Of a stretch of 61,304 nucleotides of DNA, positions 19,156 to 26,519 are shown piece by piece (position 1 is the first letter of the stretch; each line of letters opens with the position of its first letter). The notes under the pieces were generated by a model, which saw nothing but the letters and a program-made list of their open reading frames with translations, was not told the origin of the DNA and did not search any database. The stretch comes from CAZAYP01 sp964489425 [NCBI: uncultured Verrucomicrobiota bacterium]. Its GTDB lineage: Bacteria; Verrucomicrobiota; Kiritimatiellia; RZYC01. A program made the position numbers and the translations under genes. Location: the NCBI GenBank assembly GCA_964489425.1, contig CAZAYP010000030.1, positions 1 through 61,304 on the forward strand, in the 5' to 3' direction.

Positions 19156-19376
19156 TCGGCATCCGGACTCCGATTCGAGGAGGTTTTTTCACGTTCCTTG
19201 TCCGTCCACATCGAGGGGCTCGTAGTGCATATTCCTTCGGTCGCGGACCTCATTCGCAACAAGCGGGCACGGCGTCGGGAAGAACCAGGGACTTGGCCGA
19301 CGCCGAAGCCTTGGATGAGATGAAGGATTCCGAACCCCGGGGGCCCGGTTGCGGCGCGCAAGCTCGCCAAACCTGA
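19156..19376 (+). pseudogene. 3' remnant of a nucleotidyltransferase-like (DUF6036/AbiEii-type) gene
   Basis: Frame one reads VHIEGLVVHIPSVADLIRNKRA up to about 19277; a one-base shift then gives SGRTRDLADAEALDEMK. Together they rebuild the typical C-terminal DLIRNKRAxGRxKDLADxEAL block of this family. The N-terminal catalytic part is missing: the DNA upstream is the end of the intact nucleotidyltransferase gene. So this is a truncated and frameshifted leftover. Family identification is by motif. Confidence 0.6.
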
Positions 19377-19395
19377 CCCTCGACGGTCGCCGAGA

Positions 19396-19641
19396 ATGAA
19401 AATGAAATACAATAAAGACAAGGTGGATGATGCTACACTTGCTCTGATGTATCTCGTTACATGGAGAGAGAAAAAGGATTTCCCCGTCTCCGCTTGGAAA
19501 TCTTTTGATTGGGCCACGTTGGATCGCCTCCATGAAAAAGGATTGATTACAGATCCCAAGCGCAAGGCCAAGTCTGTCAGGTTGTCAGCCGAAGCTTTCC
19601 AGAAAGCTGAGCAGCTTTTTGAGCAAATGTTCGGAGAATAA
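19396..19641 (+). CDS. DUF6429-family small protein
   Basis: 81 residues, alpha-helical and charged: DKVDDATLALMYLVTW, then FDWATLDRLHEKGLITDPKRKAKSV and VRLSAEAFQKAEQLF. This is the pattern of the DUF6429 family, common in environmental genomes and gene cassettes. Biochemical function is unknown; the shape suggests a small winged-helix-like domain. The gene is AT-rich and alone, 20 bp after the broken nucleotidyltransferase remnant. Confidence 0.78.
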   Translation: MKMKYNKDKVDDATLALMYLVTWREKKDFPVSAWKSFDWATLDRLHEKGLITDPKRKAKSVRLSAEAFQKAEQLFEQMFGE

Positions 19642-19717
19642 ATAGCGGCGAACCGGCGGCGGTGGCGCACATCGCTGCGTGCCGCCGGACACGCTGGGCG
19701 TTCTGCTTGAGTGCAAG

Positions 19718-20089
19718 ATGAACAAGCCGGAAGCCAAGGCGATGCTTGATGACGAGATCGACCGCTTTCGGACGATACCATATCCGGAACTCGTCGGGAT
19801 GGTCGGCGGTCCCGCCTACGTGTGCGAACGCACGGGCGTGTCAGGAGAAACATACCAGATCGAGATTGAGGCGTTCTGGGATACATCCCGGAAAATGCGG
19901 GTGAGGGTCGCAGGCAGTTGCGACGAATCACCACACAAACCGGTGTTCTGGAACATTCCGGTTTTGCGGTGGATCCCAATCTATGTCTCATCGGTGACAT
20001 GGACTTTCAGCAGAGACGAAAACGGAACCGACGAAAAAAGATCGAGTGATGTGATGACGGGCATTTCAGAACACGAAGAACAGAAGTAG
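19718..20089 (+). CDS. Hypothetical protein, cassette-type
   Basis: 123 residues. The N-terminal helix (NKPEAKAMLDDEIDRFRTIPYPELVGMV) and the strand VSGETYQIEIEAFWD resemble a small alpha/beta family often found alone in PVC genomes and cassette arrays. The C-terminal third (KPVFWNIPVLRWIPIYVSSVTW) is hydrophobic. No catalytic motif is visible. ATG 19718 is taken as start; a longer GTG-initiated frame from 19679 would run through the GC-rich palindromic stretch before it. Confidence 0.6.
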   Translation: MNKPEAKAMLDDEIDRFRTIPYPELVGMVGGPAYVCERTGVSGETYQIEIEAFWDTSRKMRVRVAGSCDESPHKPVFWNIPVLRWIPIYVSSVTWTFSRDENGTDEKRSSDVMTGISEHEEQK

Positions 20090-20113
20090 AGGCGTCGAAC
20101 AAGCGTGGCGGCT

Positions 20114-20140
20114 GCTCGAAACCCGCGGCGGGTTTCGAGC
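20114..20140. repeat. 12-bp perfect hairpin with outer arms
   Basis: GCTCGAAACCCG (20114-20125) and CGGGTTTCGAGC (20129-20140) pair perfectly around CGG. Farther out, CGTGGCG near 20104 matches CGCCACG near 20159. The unit follows CGAACAAG, as attC arms often do, but no proper right-hand GTTRRRY arm is found. It is either a decayed attC or the terminator of the hypothetical gene. Confidence 0.6.
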
Positions 20141-20225
20141 GCCTCACACGTGAAGTACGCCACGGCGAAAAGACATTGTCTATCGCCGCAGTCGGTAGCA
20201 GTATGGAGAGGATAAAGGAGATCGC

Positions 20226-20432
20226 ATGGTGACCGTTCATCCAGAGATTGTGATCGACCGCAAGCGAAAGCCGCGGGCCGTCCTGCTGCCCTATTCGGAG
20301 TGGACCCGTATCCTTGTGGACATGGAGGAATTGGACGACATCCGGGCGTATGACCGAGCCAAGGCGCGCGGCGGCGAGGCAATTCCTTTTGAGCAGGCGG
20401 TCAGGGAGTTGAAAAGAAAAAGGCAGACATGA
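20226..20432 (+). CDS. Type II antitoxin, Phd/YefM-like
   Basis: 68 residues. A beta-strand start ending in KPRAVLLPYSEWTRILVDMEELDDIRAYDRAKAR matches the small antitoxins paired with RelE/ParE toxins. AAGGAG precedes the ATG by 5-6 bases. Its last codons overlap the toxin ATG (20429-20432). It should wrap the toxin with its C-terminal helix and repress the shared promoter. Confidence 0.82.
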   Translation: MVTVHPEIVIDRKRKPRAVLLPYSEWTRILVDMEELDDIRAYDRAKARGGEAIPFEQAVRELKRKRQT

Positions 20433-20683
20433 CCTATACGGTCTCGATTCTGCGCTCCGCTCAGAAGTCTCTCGCTGCGCTCCCTCCCGTTTCCCGAGAT
20501 CGTATCATCGCCGCTGCTCGCGGGCTCGCGTTGACTCCACGTCCTTCAGCCGTTAAGAAACTTGCCGGCCGTGAGGCGTGGCGCATCCGAGTCGGTGACT
20601 ATCGCGTGATCTACGAGATCCGCGATGCCGATCTAACGCTCCTCATCGTAGACGTGGGACATCGGAAAGAGATCTACAGATAG
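20429..20683 (+). CDS. RelE/ParE-family toxin
   Basis: 84 residues: VSILRSAQKSLAALPPVSRDRIIAAARGL, then KKLAGREAWRIRVGDYRVIYEI and LLIVDVGHRKEIYR. The W-RIRVGDYRVIYE core and the terminal GHRKEIYR are diagnostic of RelE-like mRNA interferases. Start codon overlap with the antitoxin secures stoichiometric translation. A hairpin (ATCGCGGCCC/GGGCCGCG) about 25 bp after the stop may terminate it. Confidence 0.88.
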   Translation: MTYTVSILRSAQKSLAALPPVSRDRIIAAARGLALTPRPSAVKKLAGREAWRIRVGDYRVIYEIRDADLTLLIVDVGHRKEIYR

Positions 20684-20761
20684 GCGAACAACGCGTCGCA
20701 GAAGAATCGCGGCCCCGAGGGCCGCGCGATCCGGAACGTGGGGCGCTGGCGCAACAACACG

Positions 20762-21112
20762 ATGACGAATGAATACCCAAGGCGGCCGACTCGAACAGTT
20801 ACCTTCTGGCTGGCTGTCCTCGGAATGCTGGGGCTCCTCTGGCTCACTGGTTGGGTCGGCCCAATGCTGCACTCGCTGTACGGCGATTTCGGAGGGGTCG
20901 AGCATCACACGCTGTGTCTTGCCATGTTGGCCTTGTCGCCTCCTCTGTTCTCGATTCCCCTTGCCTGTGTTCTCGCCCTCTTTGTCTATTCCCAAACTGG
21001 CGACGCCACGCGGAAGAAGTTTGGCATGCGTGTCATAATGCTCATCCTGGAAATGCTATTCGCGGTAGTATACATCGGCATAGCTTATGTACCCATGAGA
21101 CACATGCACTGA
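20762..21112 (+). CDS. Small membrane protein, unknown
   Basis: 116 residues with three hydrophobic segments (about 14-35, 52-72, 88-110) and no known motif. It is the last gene of the accessory stretch before tRNA-Ser. The start at 20762 is chosen as the ATG closest to the first segment; 20738 (GTG) is an in-frame alternative. GTTGTAC at 21119, 7 bp after the stop, equals the sequence at 17913 and could mark a cassette edge. Confidence 0.55.
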   Translation: MTNEYPRRPTRTVTFWLAVLGMLGLLWLTGWVGPMLHSLYGDFGGVEHHTLCLAMLALSPPLFSIPLACVLALFVYSQTGDATRKKFGMRVIMLILEMLFAVVYIGIAYVPMRHMH

Positions 21113-21255
21113 GATGCCGTTGTACAAGCCGCCAACACTATTAGGATTAGCAGGGGCGGTAGCCACCCTGCAATCCAGCGGTGAACGAATCCGTGGGTGG
21201 CGTGTGAGGCGCGGGGCTGGTCCATATGGGTCGTGAAAACAAGAATATGAAAAAC

Positions 21256-21348
21256 TGGCGGAGGGGGTGGGATTCGAACCCACGGAGCACTTTATAGGCG
21301 CTCTCCCGATTTCGAGTCGGGTGCCTTTAACCACTCAGCCACCCCTCC
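21256..21348 (-). tRNA. tRNA-Ser (anticodon CGA)
   Basis: On the minus strand: acceptor GGAGGGG/CCCCTCC, D-arm TGGCTGAGTGG, anticodon arm CCGACTCGAAATCGG with anticodon CGA, a long variable arm typical of class II tRNAs, T-arm GGGTTCGAATCCC, encoded CCA. Confidence 0.95.
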
Positions 21349-21523
21349 GGGTGTCGCCATTATTAACCACAACCCAGCCGCGGAATGCAACGACAATGGT
21401 AAGGCCTCGTGAAACGCGGTGATAAGGCGCCGGGCTTGAGATGTGAGCCCATCGTCAGAGGTCATCGTTTCCGAACCCGCTACAGGGGGGGGCGAATCCG
21501 GTGCCGTACCTTGTCCATTTTTT

Positions 21524-21704
21524 CTCACGGAGCCACAGCGTCACGGGGAACCGTTTCGATCGGGCCATGGATGGCGTGAGGCATGCTTCATTGACGCCCT
21601 CCAATCAATCAAACGGCAGGCGGGTTTCCTTCCCACGCATGACGTAGAACCAGAATCCGCCGATTCCCTTTGCGTTCATCCCGGTGTCTCCGTGCCTCCG
21701 TGAG
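21524..21704. repeat. Inverted pair of CACGGAG-type repeats
   Basis: CTCACGGAGCCACAGCGTCAC (21524-21544; 17 of 21 bases match) is mirrored by the reverse complement of 21684-21704, 139 bp apart. The CTCACGGAGnCACnGnG unit resembles a short repeat scattered through many environmental genomes. The DNA between holds no gene. Confidence 0.55.
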
Positions 21705-21742
21705 CGTCTCCCTGCGTTACTGAGAAGCAGTGAAAAAAAGTT

Positions 21743-21825
21743 CGGCCACGACAGAGCGTGGCCCTCCACATGCAAAAACAAGCCGTTTCTGTGGGATTTT
21801 GGAGGGTTGCGCTCCGTCGCAACCG
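21743..21825. repeat. Two head-to-head copies of the dispersed hairpin repeat
   Basis: Copy 2 (21743-21768, minus strand) has stem GGCCACG/CGTGGCC and loop CTCTGT. Copy 3 (21801-21825, plus strand) has stem GGTTGCG/CGCAACC and loop CTCCGT. Both carry TGGAGG before the stem and CCG after it, then a T-run within about 20 bases (TTTTTTTCA and TTTTTTCAC), so each could work as a terminator. They point outward from a shared 32-bp centre. Confidence 0.75.
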
Positions 21826-22006
21826 TTCTGGATCTATTTTTTCACATCTTCTGGGGCCTTACCGACAATCAGTTGCGGCAGGCACGCATCAGGGATGCAA
21901 GGGGGGCGGACTTTCTGGTGCCCCGGCTGGCAGCTGATGATTCGTCCAATGCCAATCAGGCGATGGACGTTCCCGGGAACGCTGAGCGTCCGCAATGGCC
22001 GGCAGT

Positions 22007-22082
22007 CGGCGTCGACGGAGCGCCGCCCGCTACCTGATGGATAGCGATCGCACCGATACTGGACAATCGTTCTGCAACTCCC
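22007..22082. repeat. Degenerate hairpin copy and 30-bp repeat copy 2
   Basis: 22007-22027 read on the minus strand gives the same hairpin with one mispair (GGCGGCG/CGACGCC, loop CTCCGT). 22053-22082 is the second copy of the 30-bp repeat seen at 32-61, here preceded by the palindrome GCGATCGC and followed by GATCGG in place of TATAAT, so promoter activity is doubtful. The 21349-22103 gap holds these repeats and no gene that I can support. Confidence 0.65.
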
Positions 22083-22103
22083 GATCGGCCTGCGGCCTTG
22101 CGT

Positions 22104-22436
22104 TCAGCGGTGGTCGCCCGAGCCGTGCAACTGGTTGGTCAGCTTGCGTTGCTGGAGCTTGGCCACGTTGCGGGCGGCGACGGTTTCCAGGTCCAGGTCC
22201 AGTTCGGTGGCCAGGGTGGCCACGTACCACAGGACATCGCCCAGTTCTTTTTCAAGGCCGGCGCGCCGGTCCTGGGACATGGCGCCGGCATCGTCGCGGA
22301 TGGCCTTCTTGATTTTCTCGCACACTTCGCCGCTTTCACCGGCCAAACCGAGCGCCGGGTAAATCCAGTTGCCGCTCCCGCGGCCCGGATACACGGCGGT
22401 GGTCATGGCCGCCTGCTGATATTCTTTAAATGTCAT
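22104..22436 (-). CDS. MazG-like nucleotide pyrophosphohydrolase
   Basis: 110 residues. The MazG fold is clear: ALGLAGESGEVCEKIKKAIRDD supplies the ExxE pair and KELGDVLWYVATLATELDLDLETVAARNVAKL the ExxD pair that bind Mg. The family hydrolyses NTPs or dNTPs to NMP and PPi, cleaning the pool. A much longer open frame continues upstream on this strand but is the antisense of two genes; ATG 22436 matches the family start (MTFKEYQ). Confidence 0.85.
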   Translation of the reverse strand: MTFKEYQQAAMTTAVYPGRGSGNWIYPALGLAGESGEVCEKIKKAIRDDAGAMSQDRRAGLEKELGDVLWYVATLATELDLDLETVAARNVAKLQQRKLTNQLHGSGDHR

Positions 22437-22634
22437 GCTGGTTGCCCCGTTGTTGGCGCGCAACTTAAGCGCGGGGGCGTTCGCGGGCAAGCCTATTTCC
22501 GCCGGCGCCGATACTGCCGGCCATTGGTGCGCGCGCGTGGGGGGGGGGGGCTGATTGCGCCCTTGCCGAGGGGACGGCTTTGAGGCATAGTAGCGCCCTT
22601 TTATGAAGCTGTCGTTGAAGGAAGGATTGTAGCG

Positions 22635-23756
22635 ATGAAAGTTCCGTTGCTTGATTTGCAGGCCCAGTACCGGTCGATCCGCGGAGAAATCGAGGACGCG
22701 GTGGGCGATGTGTTCCTGAACCAGCAGTTCATCATGGGGCCCCGCGTGGTGGCCTGCGAGGAAGCCCTGGCGCGCTATTGCGCGTGCCGGCGGGCGGTAG
22801 GCGTATCCTCGGGCACGGACGCGCTGCTGGTGGCGCTGATGGCCGAGGGCATTGGCCCGGGGCACGAGGTGATCACCACGCCCTACACCTTTTTTGCGAC
22901 CGTGGGCTCGATCGTGCGCAGCGGCGCCCGGCCCGTGTTCGCGGACATTGATCCCGTCACGTTCAACATCGACCCGGACCAGGTCGCCGCGCGGATCACG
23001 CCGCGGACCCGCGCGATCATCCCGGTGCACCTGTTTGGCCGCATGGCCGCCATGGATCCGCTCCTGGACCTCGCGCAGAAGCATCGCCTGGTCGTGATCG
23101 AAGACGCCTGCCAGGCCATCGGCGCCGAGGACCGCGGCCGGCGCGCGGGATCGCTGGGCGATTACGGCTGCTTCTCGTTTTTCCCCTCGAAAAACCTGGG
23201 CGGCGCCGGCGACGGCGGGCTGGTGACCACGCGCGACGACGCCAAGGCTGCGCGCGTGGCGCGCCTGCGCAACCACGGCATGGAACCCAAGTACTACCAC
23301 CACGAACTGGGCGGCAATTTCCGGCTCGACGCGCTGCAGGCGGCGGTGATCGCGGTGAAGTTGCCGCACCTGGACACGTGGACCGCGCAGCGCCAGGCCA
23401 ACGCGCGGCGTTACGAGGATCTCTTCGCGGCGGCCGGCCTGGCTTCCGCGCCGGTGCTGCTGCCGGTCGCGCCGCCGCCGGGCGACCGCCACGTATACAA
23501 CCAGTATGTCATCCGCGTGCCGCGCCGCGACGCGCTCCGGCAGCACCTGCAGGACCGCGGCATCGGGTGCGAGGTGTACTACCCCGTGCCGCTGCACCTG
23601 CAACCCTGTTTTGCGCCGCTCGGGCACAAGCCCGGAGACTTCCCGGCCAGCGAGCGGGCCGCCCTGGAAACCCTGGCGCTGCCCATTTACCCGGAGCTGA
23701 CGGCGGCCCAGGCCGAGACCGTGGTGGCGGCGGTGGTGGAATTTTACCGGCGCTGA
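22635..23756 (+). CDS. DegT/DnrJ/EryC1/StrS sugar aminotransferase
   Basis: 373 residues. PLP-dependent fold I: VGVSSGTDALLVALMA, TPYTFFATVGSIVRSGARPVFADID, Asp in VVIEDACQAIGA, and Schiff-base Lys in FFPSKNLGGAGDGG. These enzymes aminate 3- or 4-keto nucleotide sugars for surface polysaccharides. It could use the keto-sugar made by the LegB-like enzyme at 33.1 kb, though it is 10 kb away. It ends 18 bp before the protease gene. Confidence 0.9.
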   Translation: MKVPLLDLQAQYRSIRGEIEDAVGDVFLNQQFIMGPRVVACEEALARYCACRRAVGVSSGTDALLVALMAEGIGPGHEVITTPYTFFATVGSIVRSGARPVFADIDPVTFNIDPDQVAARITPRTRAIIPVHLFGRMAAMDPLLDLAQKHRLVVIEDACQAIGAEDRGRRAGSLGDYGCFSFFPSKNLGGAGDGGLVTTRDDAKAARVARLRNHGMEPKYYHHELGGNFRLDALQAAVIAVKLPHLDTWTAQRQANARRYEDLFAAAGLASAPVLLPVAPPPGDRHVYNQYVIRVPRRDALRQHLQDRGIGCEVYYPVPLHLQPCFAPLGHKPGDFPASERAALETLALPIYPELTAAQAETVVAAVVEFYRR

Positions 23757-23774
23757 GCGCGCGGGAGTGGCGCC

Positions 23775-25073
23775 ATGGTCGAACTGAACGGGTACCTGGT
23801 GGTCGTGGTCGTGTTCGTGGTCCTGAACTACGCGCTCGACCTGCTCGTGGAAACCCTCAACCTGCGGCACCGCCGGGCGGAAATTCCGCCGGAGGTCGCG
23901 GGCTGGATCGACCGGGACAAGTACGTGCGCGGGCTGCAGTACCTGCGGGACACGACGGTGTCCGACATCGTGCGCCGGAGCATCACGACGCCGGTGCTGC
24001 TGGCGTTCCTGCTCGCCGGCGGGTACCGCTGGCTGGATGACTGCGCGCGCGCGGCCGGCGGCGGCCTGATCGTCACCGGGTGGATCTTCACCGGGCTGTT
24101 CGTGCTGCTGCTGTACCTGCTGGACCTGCCGTTCAAGGTGTACGACACCTTCGGGATCGAGGAGCGCTACGGCTTCAACCGCACGACGCCGCGCACGTAC
24201 ATCCTGGACCAATTGAAGATCGCGCTGGTGGGGGCGCTGGTGGGCATGCCCGTGCTGGCGGTCATCCTGTGGCTGTTCAGTATCGGGGGGCGCGAGGCCT
24301 GGCTGTATGCGTGGCTGGCCATCACCTTGATCCAAGTCCTGGTGACCTTCATCGCGCCGGTGATTTTTCTGCCCCTGTTCCACAAGTTCACGCCGCTGCC
24401 CGCGGGCGAGCTCAAGGACGCGATCGCGGCCTATGCCCGCCAGCAGGATTTCCGTCTGCAGGGCATCTACACGGTCGATGGCTCGCGCCGTTCGACCAAG
24501 AGCAACGCCTTTTTCACCGGGTTTGGCAAGTTACGGCGCATTGCCTTGTTCGACACGCTGGTCAAGCAGCACGGCACGGATGAGCTGGTGGCGGTGCTGG
24601 CGCATGAGATTGGCCACTACCGCCTGGGGCACGTGATCAAGCTGATGCTGATCTCCATCCTGGCCTCGGGCCTGGCGCTGGCGTGCATGTCGCTGTTCCT
24701 GCATGCGCCCGGATTGTACGCGGCCTTTGGGCTGGATTACGGCCGGCTGGTGGGCGGGACGCCGCCCTTGTACGCCGGCCTGGTCATCTTCGGCCTGCTG
24801 TACGCGCCGATCTCGATGGTCCTGCACCTGCTGCAGCGGTACGTGTCGCGGCGCTGCGAGTGGCAGGCCGACGAGTACGCCGCCCGCACGACCGGCAAGC
24901 CCGAGGCGCTGGTTACGGCGCTGCTGCGGCTGTCCGTGGAGTCCCTGGTGGACGTGACGCCGCACCCGCTCAAGGTGGTGATGGAGTACGAGCATCCGCC
25001 GGTGCTGGAGCGCATCCGCGCCCTCCAGCGGCGGCCGGTCCCCGCGCCGGCGCGCGGCTCAAAGGGGCCATAG
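23775..25073 (+). CDS. M48 peptidase, CAAX prenyl protease 1 / Ste24-like
   Basis: 432 residues with about seven membrane segments. Zinc site H277-E278-x-x-H281 in LAHEIGHYRLGH and third ligand Glu367 in CEWQADEYAA. The N-terminal domain (peptidase_M48_N) with YGFNRTTPRTYILDQLK is typical of Ste24-type proteases. In bacteria such enzymes act in membrane protein quality control. Its last 15 bp overlap the convergent thiDE gene. Confidence 0.92.
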   Translation: MVELNGYLVVVVVFVVLNYALDLLVETLNLRHRRAEIPPEVAGWIDRDKYVRGLQYLRDTTVSDIVRRSITTPVLLAFLLAGGYRWLDDCARAAGGGLIVTGWIFTGLFVLLLYLLDLPFKVYDTFGIEERYGFNRTTPRTYILDQLKIALVGALVGMPVLAVILWLFSIGGREAWLYAWLAITLIQVLVTFIAPVIFLPLFHKFTPLPAGELKDAIAAYARQQDFRLQGIYTVDGSRRSTKSNAFFTGFGKLRRIALFDTLVKQHGTDELVAVLAHEIGHYRLGHVIKLMLISILASGLALACMSLFLHAPGLYAAFGLDYGRLVGGTPPLYAGLVIFGLLYAPISMVLHLLQRYVSRRCEWQADEYAARTTGKPEALVTALLRLSVESLVDVTPHPLKVVMEYEHPPVLERIRALQRRPVPAPARGSKGP

Positions 25074-26519
25074 CTGCTGCCAGGCGCGCACCCGCGCGCC
25101 CGGGTCGGCCGCGCGCGCCAGATCCGAGATCACCGCGATCCCGTCCGCGCCGGCGGCGATGATGCCGGCGGCATTCTCCACGTGCAGCCCGCCAATGGCC
25201 ACCACTGGCGCCGGCGCCAGCGCGGCCAGCCGGCGGAACCCTTCCGCACCCAGCGTCCGGGGCAGGTCCGGCTTGGAGGGCGAGGGGAACACCGTGCCGA
25301 TGGCGATATACGACGGCCGCAGCGCGGCGGCGCGCGCCAGCTCGGAAAACGAATGCGTGCTGACCCCCAGGCGCAAGCCGGCGGCGCGGATGGCGGCCAG
25401 GTCCGCGCCGGCCAGGTCCTGCTGGCCCAGGTGTACGCCGTAGGCTCCGTACCGGATGGCCAGCTCCCAGTAATCGTTGATGAACAACCGGCAGCCGCAG
25501 TCCCGCGCGCGGCGGATCGCGGCCTGGATTTCGCGCTCGATGTTTGCGCCGGTGGCGGGCTTGATGCGCAGTTGCGCAGTGCGCAGCCCGGCGGCCAGCA
25601 GCGGTTCGAGGCGGGCCGCGCTGTCCACCAGCGCATACAAGCCCAGCGGGGCCGGCCCGCAGGCGGGAAACGGCGGCGCCGGCCGGGAGTGCGGCTGGGG
25701 CGTGATCCAGGGCAGGTCGGCGGGCGTGGCGGGCCAGCCTTCGTGGGCCAGGGGTCCGCGGCCGCGGCCGATGCCGCCGCCGAGGCGCAGTCCCTGGTTG
25801 ACGTAGGCCTTGGCCACGACCAGCGCGTCCGCGAGCGGGAGCCCGAGCGCGGCCGCCGCGGCCACGGCCGAGGAGAACGTGCATCCCGCGCCATGGGTGT
25901 GCGGCTGGGCCTGGCGCGGGCTGTTCAGCCAAAACCGATCGTGGCCGTCGGTCCAGAAATCCAGCGCGGCCGTGTCCGCCCCGGCGTGCCCGCCTTTGAT
26001 CAGCACGGATGGCGCGCCCAGTTCCAGCAGGCGCGTGGCGGCCGCCTCCATCCCGGCCGGATCAACAATGCGCAGGCCCGTGAGCTGCTGCGCTTCGGGT
26101 ATGTTGGGCGTGGCCAGGGCCAGCCGGGGAAACAAGTCGCGGATCATGGGGGGCCAGGCCGCGGGCTCCAGCAAGTCCGCGCCGCTGGACGCGTGCAGCA
26201 CCGGATCGCACACGGCAAAAACGGGGTTCTGCTGCAGGTACCGGGCCACGATCTCGACCGTGGCGCGGCGGCCCAGCATGCCGATCTTGACGGCTTGGGG
26301 CGGGGTGTCGGCGGCCAGGGCTTCGATCTGGGCCGCCACCCAACCGGGTTCAAGACACTCGACCCGCCGCACGCCCTGGGTGTTCTGGGCGAGGATGGCG
26401 GTGATCACGGTGCAGCCATACGCGCCGAGGCCCTGCATGGTTTTCAGGTCCGCCTGGATCCCGGCGCCGGCGGTGGGGTCGGTGCCGGCGATGGTCCAGC
26501 AAATGGGGCGGGTGATCAT
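25059..26519 (-). CDS. thiDE: Bifunctional HMP-P kinase / thiamine-phosphate synthase (ThiD-ThiE fusion)
   Basis: 486 residues. The ThiD half (1-265) begins ICWTIAGTDPTAGAGIQADLKT and ends with the anion-hole THGAGCTFSSAVAA. The ThiE half (about 285-486) has LRIKPATG, FINDYWELA, GVHLGQQDL, IAIGTVFPSPSK and VVAIGGLHVENA. It phosphorylates HMP-P and then couples HMP-PP to thiazole phosphate to give thiamine phosphate. It overlaps the M29 peptidase gene by 4 bp and ends the lysA run. I see no TPP riboswitch motifs upstream. Confidence 0.92.
   Translation of the reverse strand: MITRPICWTIAGTDPTAGAGIQADLKTMQGLGAYGCTVITAILAQNTQGVRRVECLEPGWVAAQIEALAADTPPQAVKIGMLGRRATVEIVARYLQQNPVFAVCDPVLHASSGADLLEPAAWPPMIRDLFPRLALATPNIPEAQQLTGLRIVDPAGMEAAATRLLELGAPSVLIKGGHAGADTAALDFWTDGHDRFWLNSPRQAQPHTHGAGCTFSSAVAAAAALGLPLADALVVAKAYVNQGLRLGGGIGRGRGPLAHEGWPATPADLPWITPQPHSRPAPPFPACGPAPLGLYALVDSAARLEPLLAAGLRTAQLRIKPATGANIEREIQAAIRRARDCGCRLFINDYWELAIRYGAYGVHLGQQDLAGADLAAIRAAGLRLGVSTHSFSELARAAALRPSYIAIGTVFPSPSKPDLPRTLGAEGFRRLAALAPAPVVAIGGLHVENAAGIIAAGADGIAVISDLARAADPGARVRAWQQLWPL

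Noticed and set aside
19642-19717. attC-like site after the DUF6429 gene
   Set aside because: GGCGAAC and GTTCTGC look like R boxes and CCGGCGG/CCGCCGG pair, but the L-box spacing and extrahelical base do not fit.
20684-20761. attC-like site after the RelE/ParE toxin
   Set aside because: It starts GGCGAACAACGCGTCGCAG like an attC left arm, but no complementary right arm exists; only a terminator-like hairpin is present.
22437-24383. Very long minus-strand open frame upstream of the MazG-like gene
   Set aside because: It is antisense to the DegT aminotransferase and M48 protease genes, has Gln/His/Arg-rich composition typical of GC-rich antisense frames, and no motif before the MazG start.
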